Source: Bacteriovoracaceae bacterium
GTDB taxonomy: Bacteria; Bdellovibrionota; Bacteriovoracia; Bacteriovoracales; Bacteriovoracaceae
Direction of reading: 5' to 3'
Assembly (NCBI GenBank): GCA_019752535.1
Contig: JAIEMA010000023.1
Location: forward strand, 1-64,000
Length of the DNA: 64,000 nt
Of the stretch, positions 35,242-42,532 are shown piece by piece (the first letter of the stretch is position 1; every line of letters begins with the position of its first letter). Made by a program: the position numbers and the translations under genes. The notes beneath the pieces were generated by a model. That model was not told the DNA's origin. It saw nothing but the letters and a program-made list of their open reading frames with translations, and did no database searches.

Positions 35242-35270
35242 AGCATAACACACTTTATTTAATTATTCAA
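35242..35270 (-). promoter_or_regulatory. Promoter of the MBL-rhodanese unit
   Basis: Minus strand: -35 TTGAAT (35265-35270), 17-bp spacer, -10 TATGCT (35242-35247). The -35 box lies inside the palindromic operator. Confidence 0.65.
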
Positions 35271-35287
35271 TTGATTAATTGAATAAT
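35262..35287. promoter_or_regulatory. Perfect palindromic operator of the sulfur locus
   Basis: 11-bp arms ATTATTCAATT and AATTGAATAAT around GATT, without mismatch. It covers the -35 boxes of both divergent promoters, so a repressor bound here would shut both units. Most likely ligand is the adjacent ArsR-rhodanese protein, by analogy with BigR/SqrR-type sulfide-responsive repressors. Confidence 0.75.
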
Positions 35288-35299
35288 GGCATGTATGAT
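35271..35299 (+). promoter_or_regulatory. Promoter of the ArsR-rhodanese unit
   Basis: -35 TTGATT (35271-35276), 17-bp spacer, -10 TATGAT (35294-35299). The -35 box lies in the operator palindrome; the start codon at 35329 gives a short leader. Confidence 0.65.
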
Positions 35300-35328
35300 T
35301 GATATCAGTAAATGTTTTGGAGTTAACT

Positions 35329-36006
35329 ATGGGTGCTAAAGATATAGCCGAATTAAAAAATAAGCAGAGTGAGATTTTTGACGAAGCCTCAGCTATTCTC
35401 TCCGTTTTGGCCGCCCCCGTAAGATTAAAAATAGTCCATTTTTTATCTCAAGCCCCCCTAAGCGTAGAAGTACTGGCGCAAAAGATTGACCAAAGCGTGG
35501 CCAACACCTCAATGCATTTAAGGAAGATGCTTAACGTAGGCGTTTGTGAAGTGGAGTCTATCGGACAAAAACGACTTTATTCACTACACTTTGAAGTTTT
35601 TTCTTTTTGGGAGATGATTCAAGATTTTATTCAGAAGATAGATCCCTCCTTGGTTCTGATTTCAAAGGAAGATGAGAAAGAAATTAATTGGTTATTAAGT
35701 GATGCAGAAACAAAACGCTTACTTAAGGCGGGAAAAGCTATCATCTTGGATGTCAGACCTGAGGATGAGATTTCTGAACCTATTGAATTAGATTCCTATT
35801 TGCATGTTTCTTCGCTTCAGCTGAAGAGCGAGATCAAAAAAATTCCAAAAAATAAAACGATCTTAGTCGCCTGTCGAGGTCGATTTTGTGCGATGTCAGC
35901 TTTTAGTGTGAGTTATCTGAGAGAAAATGGATTTGATGCCTACAGAATTGATCAATCTTTTTTTAAAATTAATAAAAAAATACTATTAGGGAGTAAAAAT
36001 GATTAA
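35329..36006 (+). CDS. ArsR-type repressor fused to a rhodanese domain
   Basis: 225 residues from the ATG at 35329 (TTTGGAG eight bases upstream). Residues 15-105 are an ArsR winged helix (LAAPVRLKIVHFLSQAPLSV, then VANTSMHLRKMLNVGVCEVE). Residues 120-220 are a rhodanese domain with active loop VACRGRFCAMS (C182, with a second Cys at 187). BigR-type repressors sense persulfide through two cysteines in the DNA-binding domain; here only C73 is present there, so sensing may pass through the rhodanese cysteine (inference). Overlaps the next gene by 8 bp. Likely represses both divergent units. Confidence 0.88.
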   Translation: MGAKDIAELKNKQSEIFDEASAILSVLAAPVRLKIVHFLSQAPLSVEVLAQKIDQSVANTSMHLRKMLNVGVCEVESIGQKRLYSLHFEVFSFWEMIQDFIQKIDPSLVLISKEDEKEINWLLSDAETKRLLKAGKAIILDVRPEDEISEPIELDSYLHVSSLQLKSEIKKIPKNKTILVACRGRFCAMSAFSVSYLRENGFDAYRIDQSFFKINKKILLGSKND

Positions 36007-36412
36007 TGCGATATTGGGTGGAGTCCTCATTGGGCTCTCAGTGAGTTTAATGTTGTTATTCAATGGGCGCGTGACTGGCATCAGTGGCATTGTCGCAGGA
36101 ATAATGAGATTAGATAAAAATGACATCTCTTGGAGAGCAGCCTTTATCTTGGGCTTAGTGTTCGGAGGATTTCTTTTAAAAGCATTTTATCCTCAATCTC
36201 TTATGCAGATTTCCTCATCTGGGACTGGGGATTATATTTTTGCTGGCTTACTCGTTGGTTTTGGGACGGTGCTTGGAAATGGATGTACCTCCGGTCATGG
36301 AGTATGTGGTATTTCCCGCTTTTCTGTGCGCTCAATCCTCTCAACAGTGACATTTATATTTTTTGGAATTTTAAGCGTCATTGCCTATAAAGCTTTAAGA
36401 GGTGAATTATGA
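35999..36412 (+). CDS. YeeE/YedE-family half-transporter (PmpA-like)
   Basis: 137 residues with four membrane segments. Signature GTVLGNGCTSGHGVCGISRF of the sulfur-transport domain (thiosulfate/sulfur-compound carriers such as TsuA and PmpA). Conserved cysteines in the signature probably relay the sulfur group. Forms a pair with the following gene (4-bp ATGA overlap), as PmpA/PmpB do. Position in the ArsR-rhodanese unit supports import or export of reduced sulfur. Confidence 0.88.
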   Translation: MINAILGGVLIGLSVSLMLLFNGRVTGISGIVAGIMRLDKNDISWRAAFILGLVFGGFLLKAFYPQSLMQISSSGTGDYIFAGLLVGFGTVLGNGCTSGHGVCGISRFSVRSILSTVTFIFFGILSVIAYKALRGEL

Positions 36413-36829
36413 AAACGATTATCGCATTTATTGTTGGATTGCTTTTTGCCTTGGGCCTAGGTTTCAGCGGCATGACACAAATTCAAACAGTAAAAGGATT
36501 CTTAGATATTCTAGGAAGTTGGAATCCAGCTCTGATGGGTGTAATGATTGGTGCGATTGGGATTCACTCAATCTTGTTTCATCTCATCAAGAAGAGAGGG
36601 ACACCTTTGCTGGATACGAAGTTTCATCTTCCCACTCGTAATGATATTGATAAAAAACTCCTGATTGGAGCAGCACTATTTGGCATTGGTTGGGGGTGGG
36701 GTGGTATTTGCCCCGGTCCAGGCATCGTTGCAGCGACAAGTGGTGAATTCAAACATGATTGTATTCGTTGTCTCAATGCTCGCAGGGATGCTGATTCATA
36801 AATTCTATGAAGCAAAGTGGGGTAAATGA
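36409..36829 (+). pseudogene. YeeE/YedE-family half-transporter (PmpB-like), apparent frameshift
   Basis: The frame from 36409 encodes a PmpB-like membrane protein (GLGFSGMTQIQTVKGFLDIL, GWGWGGICPGPGIVAATSG) and then goes off into a hydrophilic tail ending at 36801. Skipping one base near 36754 (the C of AAACATG) restores MIVFVVSMLAGMLIHKF..., the expected last helix, ending in a TGA at 36827-36829 that overlaps the next gene's ATG (ATGA). So the ancestral gene is 36409-36829 and carries one extra base. Whether this is a mutation, a programmed +1 shift or a sequencing error cannot be told here. Confidence 0.8.
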
Positions 36830-37560
36830 TTTACGCTATTTCTGGAGTTATTATTGGGATAGTGATGGGTCTCACTGGGGCCGGTGGAGCTCTTGTCGCG
36901 ATTCCATTATTTATTCAATTTTTAGGTATGGGACTTAAAGAGGCTTCGGTCTACTCTTTAATAGCTGTTGTGATGGCATCGCTTATCAATTTCGTGACTC
37001 AGAGAAAACTCACTGATTATAAAGTTTCGGGATTTGTACTTATTTTTTCTGCGATTGGAAGTTACATCTCTGTCCCTATGAAGAAGATCATGCCAGAGAT
37101 TGGCGTAGCCGCTCTCTTGTCCTCTATCGCTCTTTACGCTCTTTGGTCATTGTGGTTTTCAAAAACTACTCAAGCTCAAAATCATTCTACTAAGCCACAT
37201 CATGTTTTATCCGTCATGATTGGTTTAATCTTAGGTAGCCTTACGACTCTTACTGGCCTTGGTGGGGGAGTACTAATGATGCCAGTCTTCATGAAGTTCT
37301 ATAAGTTTGATCAAGCGAAAGCAGTTGCGACCAGTTTATTTGTTGTTGCATTCTCTTCATTGCTATCACTTCTCATTCAATCAAGAGAGGGGTTTCAAAT
37401 CATCATCGATGTGAATTTATTCTATTTGAGTTTAGGAATATTGGCCTCTGCGCTTTTATTAAAGAAATTGATGAGCTCTTTGCCAAACAATTATGTTTTA
37501 CTGACACGTAAAATTGTATTTAGTTTTGTTGTTTTGTTAGCCTTGTTGAAAATTTTCTAA
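36826..37560 (+). CDS. TauE/SafE (TSUP) family permease
   Basis: 244 residues, about eight membrane segments in two repeats. Repeat motifs GLTGAGGALVAIPLF and TLTGLGGGVLMMPVF are typical of TSUP sulfite/sulfonate/thiosulfate exporters. In this locus its cargo is probably sulfite made by the persulfide dioxygenase (inference from context). ATG overlaps the frame-corrected upstream stop. Confidence 0.9.
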   Translation: MIYAISGVIIGIVMGLTGAGGALVAIPLFIQFLGMGLKEASVYSLIAVVMASLINFVTQRKLTDYKVSGFVLIFSAIGSYISVPMKKIMPEIGVAALLSSIALYALWSLWFSKTTQAQNHSTKPHHVLSVMIGLILGSLTTLTGLGGGVLMMPVFMKFYKFDQAKAVATSLFVVAFSSLLSLLIQSREGFQIIIDVNLFYLSLGILASALLLKKLMSSLPNNYVLLTRKIVFSFVVLLALLKIF

Positions 37561-37570
37561 AGGAGAATTT

Positions 37571-37765
37571 ATGTTTAAAGTTAATATCCATCCGATCGAG
37601 AGAGGTGTTCGTTTTTTAGGTGGTGCTACTCTTGCGTCAATGGCATTTTGGGGACCAAGTAATCCTTGGTTTTTACTTGGACTCATTCCTATGGTTACAG
37701 GAGCTGTGGGGTGGTGCCCACCATACGCGATGTTGGGATTCAGCACTTGCCCCATGAAGAAATAA
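37571..37765 (+). CDS. DUF2892 membrane protein
   Basis: 64 residues. Two membrane segments and the DUF2892 ending GAVGWCPPYAMLGFSTC, as in the membrane part of the rhodanese YgaP. The two Cys at the membrane face are conserved in the family. Last gene of the sulfur unit, AAAGGAG before the ATG. Confidence 0.88.
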   Translation: MFKVNIHPIERGVRFLGGATLASMAFWGPSNPWFLLGLIPMVTGAVGWCPPYAMLGFSTCPMKK

Positions 37766-37772
37766 ATTAATC

Positions 37773-37801
37773 TAGGAGTTAGTCTTAAAGGCTAACTCCT
37801 A
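37773..37801. terminator. Terminator hairpin of the sulfur unit
   Basis: 10-bp stem TAGGAGTTAG / CTAACTCCTA with a 9-nt loop, then TTAATTTT. The right arm overlaps the 3' end of the convergent transporter gene. Confidence 0.6.
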
Positions 37802-38789
37802 TTAATTTTCCGATATAAAATGTAATCGCGCCTGCTGACAAACCAATGGTGGTCATTCTTAAGCCACTCAAGAGAGCAGACTTTCCCGTAAATAAACTCA
37901 GCATCGCTCCAATCGCAAATAAAGATCCTAAGCTCATACCGAGAGAAATAGTAATGGCTTGAGAGTCATGCAACCAGAAGTAGGGCGTGAGTGGAATTAT
38001 TGCGCCCATAGAGAAAGCCAAAAAACTTGAAATGGCCGCTTTAAAGGCCGAGCCCAAATCATCTGGATTAAGACCGAGCTCTTCTCTTGCAAGCGTATCT
38101 AAGGCTTTGGCCGGATCTTTGATGAGGTCATTGGCCATAATATCTGCGATTTCTTCCGAGATGCCCTTGGCTTGATAGATAGCAGAGAGCTCTTTGGCTT
38201 CTTCTTCGGGAAACTCATCTAATTCTTCTTTCTCGATACGAATTTGATCTTCAAACAATTCAGTTTGAGATTTAACAGAAATATATTCTCCTGCGGCCAT
38301 TGAAAACGCACCCGCAAGTAGTCCTGCTATTCCTGTAAGCAATACTGTTTGGCTGCTACTTTGTGCCCCAATCATAGCAAAGACTAAACTAGCGTTTGAG
38401 ACTAGTCCGTCATTGATACCGAAGACAGCGGCTCTAAGATTAGTGCCTTTTGTAATTCGTTGGTGCACTCTTTCATGCTCTGGGGTTTCGTCTTTTTGAC
38501 GATAGACAGATATGCCTCTTATCTTTTGGGCAGATAAGATTTCTAAGATGAACTTTGGGCCGATATGTTTAATAATCCAGCAAGTCAGTTTTACTTTTGC
38601 TCCTGGACTGTAGCTCCAATGTGTCTGGTTGGATTTATTTTTCCAGATTCCTGCTTGATGAAGCGATTCTTTGGCCAGTTTTTGAAAGAGTTTCTTTTTT
38701 TTCTCATCTTTTTCATACTGAACTAAACATTCATAAATATATTGAGAATCAAGTTCAGATTTCCAATTCTTCTTATTGTTTTCTTCCAT
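37785..38789 (-). CDS. VIT1/CCC1-family metal transporter with ferritin-like head
   Basis: 334 residues. Residues 8-130 form a helical, charged cytoplasmic head that resembles a reduced ferritin-like/rubrerythrin domain (YIYECLVQYEKDEKKK...LAKESLHQAGIW), as in MbfA-type iron exporters. Residues 115-334 are the VIT1/CCC1 part: RAAVFGINDGLVSNASLVFAM, AGEYISVKSQTE and four to five helices. Expected to move Fe2+ or Mn2+. Overlaps the cytochrome b561 gene by 17 bp. Confidence 0.82.
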   Translation of the reverse strand: MEENNKKNWKSELDSQYIYECLVQYEKDEKKKKLFQKLAKESLHQAGIWKNKSNQTHWSYSPGAKVKLTCWIIKHIGPKFILEILSAQKIRGISVYRQKDETPEHERVHQRITKGTNLRAAVFGINDGLVSNASLVFAMIGAQSSSQTVLLTGIAGLLAGAFSMAAGEYISVKSQTELFEDQIRIEKEELDEFPEEEAKELSAIYQAKGISEEIADIMANDLIKDPAKALDTLAREELGLNPDDLGSAFKAAISSFLAFSMGAIIPLTPYFWLHDSQAITISLGMSLGSLFAIGAMLSLFTGKSALLSGLRMTTIGLSAGAITFYIGKLIGVSL

Positions 38790-39249
38790 GAATCATCCCA
38801 AGCCAGGTTTTTCTTTTATATTTCCATGAATCATACGAAAGACCAATGAGATGAACAAGAACAAGAACTTTTAAGGCAAGTGCGAAGTAAGCGTGAAGTT
38901 CTTCGAGCCAGCTTTCACCCCAAAATGCGTCTGTGCCCATAAGATAACCAGAAAGACCAAGAAGTAGGATAAGAACCCAAATAAAGAGATAAACCCAACT
39001 GGCGATAGGGTTGTGGCCTTGAAACATTTTAAAATCTTTTGAGAAGTTTTTAAAATGCAGTGGGAAGTGTTTGAAGTGAGCTTTGTCAGTTGTGACAAAG
39101 CCCCAAATGAGTCTGATGAGTACAAAAATGGCGGCGAGATAACCTACTAGATGGTGAATATCCTCCTCACCATCTAGTAAGAAATTAGCGAAAACACTTG
39201 TGGCGACAAGCCAGTGAATAATTCGAGTCAATCCATTCCAGGTTTTCAT
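38773..39249 (-). CDS. Cytochrome b561-family membrane protein
   Basis: 158 residues, four membrane segments. Haem-ligand-type histidines in TRIIHWLVATSVF, DIHHLVGYLAAI, LEELHAYFALAL and VLVHLIGLSYD, the pattern of bacterial cytochrome b561/Ni-Fe-hydrogenase-type b subunits. Transfers electrons across or along the inner membrane. Overlaps the PepSY gene by 4 bp, a common pairing (PepSY protein with a b-type cytochrome). Confidence 0.85.
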   Translation of the reverse strand: MKTWNGLTRIIHWLVATSVFANFLLDGEEDIHHLVGYLAAIFVLIRLIWGFVTTDKAHFKHFPLHFKNFSKDFKMFQGHNPIASWVYLFIWVLILLLGLSGYLMGTDAFWGESWLEELHAYFALALKVLVLVHLIGLSYDSWKYKRKTWLGMIHGRKQ

Positions 39250-39497
39250 TTTTGTTTAACGATTTTTCCATCAACTGGGTTGAAGTAAATTTCAACTTTT
39301 TTACCTGCTTTATCTTTCCCGTAAATTTCGTAGCAATTCCCTTTGGTGACCTTGAAATTTTTTATTTCATAAGTTTCGGTCAATTTAGCTTTAAAAGCGC
39401 CTTCCTCTAGCCATTTGCTTTTATCTTCGTCTGTGCATTGAACGGCGGAAAAGGCATTTAAACTGAAGGCGACTAGAACAAGATACAAAGATTTCAT
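39246..39497 (-). CDS. Small secreted PepSY-like protein
   Basis: 83 residues from the ATG at 39497 (AAAGGGGGA upstream). Signal peptide MKSLYLVLVAFSLNAFS, then a PepSY-like domain (YEIKNFKVTKGNCYEIYGKD, KVEIYFNPVDGKIVKQ) with two Cys. First gene of a three-gene minus-strand unit with the cytochrome b561 and VIT genes. Confidence 0.8.
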   Translation of the reverse strand: MKSLYLVLVAFSLNAFSAVQCTDEDKSKWLEEGAFKAKLTETYEIKNFKVTKGNCYEIYGKDKAGKKVEIYFNPVDGKIVKQK

Positions 39498-39678
39498 ACA
39501 TCCCCCTTTAGTGGTGTGCTTAGAGTCTAGCTTGGGGTGGGAAATCAAGATATTGGATCAATGCCCTAGAGGCATATGGCTTATATCCTAAAAGCAGATG
39601 TCTAAATGAACTAATGTTTGGTCTGGCATACATTAAAATCGGTCTTGTCTGATGCTTTTGAGTACGTAGAATGAGCCC

Positions 39679-40194
39679 ATGAGAAATTTGATTGTCTTGC
39701 TATTCTTTTCGGGGATTTTTGTTTTCGATATTATTATCGATATGCGCTCAGGTGTCGCCATCTCTCATGTGTGGCATGAAGTGGTCTTGTTTTGCATCGC
39801 GTTTTCTGCATCCATCTGGCAGCTCACGACGATCATAAAAAAGAATAAGCACATCAGTTCTTTGAATACTGAACTTCTTGAGACAAAAAAGTCGTATCAG
39901 CAATGGAAAGAGCGCACACATGCGAGTGCTCAACAGATTCGAGAACTTATCGATGTTCAATTTGGCCTATGGCATTTGTCTCAAAGTGAAAGAGACGTTG
40001 CTCTTTTACTTATTAAGGGTCTATCCATGAAGGAAATAGCTGATATTAGGTCGACCCATGAGAAAACTGTACGACAACAAGCAACTTCTATTTATAAAAA
40101 ATCTTCGCTTTCGGGCAGACAAGAATTAGCCGCTTTTTTCCTGGAAGATATCCTTTCTATGCCTCAATCCCCAGCTCCGGCATCAGCCCAATAG
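39679..40194 (+). CDS. Membrane-anchored LuxR-type regulator
   Basis: 171 residues. Two N-terminal membrane helices (residues 4-22 and 32-52), a short coiled coil (55-90), then a LuxR/GerE helix-turn-helix: LSQSERDVALLLIKGLSMKE followed by ADIRSTHEKTVRQQATSIYKK. No receiver domain. Probably controls the operon that begins 80 bp downstream, where three CTTAAAT-containing repeats lie. Confidence 0.8.
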   Translation: MRNLIVLLFFSGIFVFDIIIDMRSGVAISHVWHEVVLFCIAFSASIWQLTTIIKKNKHISSLNTELLETKKSYQQWKERTHASAQQIRELIDVQFGLWHLSQSERDVALLLIKGLSMKEIADIRSTHEKTVRQQATSIYKKSSLSGRQELAAFFLEDILSMPQSPAPASAQ

Positions 40195-40204
40195 AGAATC
40201 CAAG

Positions 40205-40249
40205 GCTTAAATTCAATAATTCTTAAATCAATGATGAGTCTTAAATCAT
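40205..40249. promoter_or_regulatory. Direct repeats upstream of the haem/YceI/RND operon
   Basis: Three copies of CTTAAAT(T)CA at 40206, 40222 and 40240 (the last two identical over TCTTAAATCA), spaced 16 and 18 bp. Positioned between the LuxR-type gene and the operon, so a candidate operator array. Confidence 0.45.
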
Positions 40250-40273
40250 TCATCAGTAATTTAAGGAGTACGA

Positions 40274-40810
40274 ATGCGATTTCTTTTAACTTCCATCTTG
40301 TTGTTTTCATCCTTCGTAACGCATGCAGAAATAAATCTCAAAGATTTGGGACTTAATAGTGCAGAAGTTGAGGTGAGTCCTGCGCAATTAGAGATGCAGA
40401 AAACCATGGAAACTCGCCATCGCATGCTTAAGACTCATGAGATTTTAGGCCTTACAACACTTGGGCTTATGACTGCTACGTTTTTAACGGGTGATGAAGG
40501 TGCCGATTCAGACACCCATATGTACTTAGGTATGGCCACCGGAGTGATGTATTTTACAACGGCTTATTATTCGCTTAGCGCGCCAAAGCCTGAGGGGATA
40601 AAGGATAGAGGAACAATTAAGTGGCATAAGCGTCTGGCCTGGATCCATTTCCCGGCCATGGTTCTCGCCCCCATCCTTGGTTATATGTATAAGCAAAATG
40701 AAAATCGCGGCAAAGAGAGTACAGGGATAGTGGCTATGCACCCCACTATTGCGACAGCTGCCTTTGCTTCTTTTGCTCTTTCTGCAGCCCTTATGACATT
40801 TGAATTCTAA
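40274..40810 (+). CDS. Probable b-type haem membrane protein, exported N terminus
   Basis: 178 residues; signal peptide MRFLLTSILLFSSFVTHA, then about four membrane segments. Histidines at helix ends (RHRMLKTHEILG, THMYLGM, KWHKRLAWIHFPAM, AMHPTIAT) resemble the bis-His haem pairs of cytochrome b561. No named family recognised for certain. First gene of a run with yceI-like, tolC-like and RND genes at 3-10 bp spacing. Confidence 0.65.
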   Translation: MRFLLTSILLFSSFVTHAEINLKDLGLNSAEVEVSPAQLEMQKTMETRHRMLKTHEILGLTTLGLMTATFLTGDEGADSDTHMYLGMATGVMYFTTAYYSLSAPKPEGIKDRGTIKWHKRLAWIHFPAMVLAPILGYMYKQNENRGKESTGIVAMHPTIATAAFASFALSAALMTFEF

Positions 40811-40819
40811 GGATAATTT

Positions 40820-41320
40820 ATGAAAATATTAATTTTGTTTTTGCTAGTCAGCTCTCAGGCCTGGAGTAAAGATTTTGAATTGAGTGAAGCCAAAGCTCAC
40901 TATACGGTGAAGCATCTTATCAAAACGGTGAAAGGTGAGAGCAGGGAGCTAAAGGGCAAGATGCAATGTGAAAATTCCAAATGCGAGTTCCTGGTCGCCA
41001 TTCCCACTAAAAGTTTTATTTCAAGTGATTCCAATCGTGATTTAAATATGCAAACGATTTTAGAAGTCATTAAGTTTCCACTTGTCACGATTAAAGGGGA
41101 GCTTGATGAGGCGATATTGCAGGAAAGAGAATTCAAATTCGATGGATTGGTTTCTTTCCATGGAGTTGAAAAAAGTTATAGAATTACTATAAACAATGAT
41201 AAAAAATCATTCGGTCATTTTGTTGTTAAGCTTTCGGATCACAGGGTCGAGAGGCCAAGTCTTTTGACGGTAGCTATTGATAATGAAGTCCCAATTGATT
41301 TTGAATTTAACTGGAAATAA
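40820..41320 (+). CDS. YceI-family periplasmic lipid-binding protein
   Basis: 166 residues, signal peptide MKILILFLLVSSQAWS. YceI features: an immunoglobulin/lipocalin-like barrel with YTVKHLIKTVKG, NRDLNMQTILEVIKFPLVTI and FDGLVSFHGVEKSYRI. YceI proteins bind polyisoprenoids and are often found beside b561 cytochromes, as here. Confidence 0.85.
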   Translation: MKILILFLLVSSQAWSKDFELSEAKAHYTVKHLIKTVKGESRELKGKMQCENSKCEFLVAIPTKSFISSDSNRDLNMQTILEVIKFPLVTIKGELDEAILQEREFKFDGLVSFHGVEKSYRITINNDKKSFGHFVVKLSDHRVERPSLLTVAIDNEVPIDFEFNWK

Positions 41321-41323
41321 AAA

Positions 41324-42532
41324 ATGATATTAACTCTTGTCTTAATTTCTTTGTTTAATCCTTCACAGGCCATTACTTTAAATGAGATTCAAAGTTTAGC
41401 ATTAGAGAGATCTGCTGCATTAAGCGTTGAGGAGATGGAGGCTCGGGCTCTCTCTCATGAAGCAACGCTTAAGGGTAAATGGCAGAATCCGCAACTCATG
41501 GGACAAATTGGTAGTTTAAAATCCGGTCCAACTAAAGGGGCGACTGTTGAATTCAGTGTCGTGCAGGCTGTGCCATTATCAAATAAATTTGGGCTAAGAA
41601 AAGAAATCGCTCAAATCGCTTTGTCTCAGCAAGAGAGACAGAGCGAAACGATGAGGAAATGGGTGACTCACCAAGCTCTTCTCAGTGCATGGAGAGTCAG
41701 TTTAAACCAAGAGCTCCTAGATCATGGTATCGAGAGAGCACATAGACTTTCTCTTATTAAATCATATTTAGAATCCACTCCTAAGGTAAGTATCAAACAG
41801 AGAGTGGAGATTTCAATTATTAATAGTTTACTTCTGCAATTAGAGAAAATGCAGGATGTAAAAAAGCATGATCTCTTTGTGGCCAAAGGTGATTTAGAGT
41901 TTTGGACCGGAAAGGTGATTGAAGCCAAAGAGATTAATCTGCATCTTCCAGATCTAAAAAAGATTACTCAGGATTGGAATATTTCAATCGCTCAAGATGT
42001 TGAACTCATGCAAGCTGAAAACAAATTAAAAATGGCTAAGCTTGATAAGGATCTCTCTGTTAAAGAGCAAAGACCCGATATTTTTTTTGGTGCAGGCTAT
42101 CGCGTCGAGAATGTGGAGCCAGTCAATCATTTCTCCTACGGGATCATTGGCCTCAATATACCGCTTTGGGATTCAGGGAAAGAGAGAGTCGAGACGGCGA
42201 AGGCACGCTTCGTCAAAGATCAAAAATTCTATGAAGAAGCTCAAAGAAGAACGGAGCTTAAACATAAAAATCAAATCGAGATGGTGCGCTATAATTTTGA
42301 ACAACTCAAGAGATTCCCACCTGAATTAGTCCATAAAAATGAGAAAGCAATTCATGAAGCAGAGACAGGCTTCAGGCAAGGTCAATTGGATGTAAATACC
42401 TTCTTACAGGTGGAGACTCAGTCGCACGAAGTGATTGATCAAGTCTTTATTTCTTGGATGTCATTTTTAGAAAATTTAAGTTCTCTTCAGTTAATGAAAA
42501 ATGAGAATTTTGTTTGGGAGAATAAACTGTGA
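41324..42532 (+). CDS. TolC-like outer-membrane efflux protein (CzcC-type)
   Basis: 402 residues, signal peptide ending SQA. Long amphipathic helices with two repeats of the outer-membrane efflux family: ITLNEIQSLALERSAALSV near the start and the second half ending ETGFRQGQLDVNTFLQVE. Provides the exit duct for the RND pump encoded next (4-bp overlap, GTGA). Confidence 0.88.
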   Translation: MILTLVLISLFNPSQAITLNEIQSLALERSAALSVEEMEARALSHEATLKGKWQNPQLMGQIGSLKSGPTKGATVEFSVVQAVPLSNKFGLRKEIAQIALSQQERQSETMRKWVTHQALLSAWRVSLNQELLDHGIERAHRLSLIKSYLESTPKVSIKQRVEISIINSLLLQLEKMQDVKKHDLFVAKGDLEFWTGKVIEAKEINLHLPDLKKITQDWNISIAQDVELMQAENKLKMAKLDKDLSVKEQRPDIFFGAGYRVENVEPVNHFSYGIIGLNIPLWDSGKERVETAKARFVKDQKFYEEAQRRTELKHKNQIEMVRYNFEQLKRFPPELVHKNEKAIHEAETGFRQGQLDVNTFLQVETQSHEVIDQVFISWMSFLENLSSLQLMKNENFVWENKL

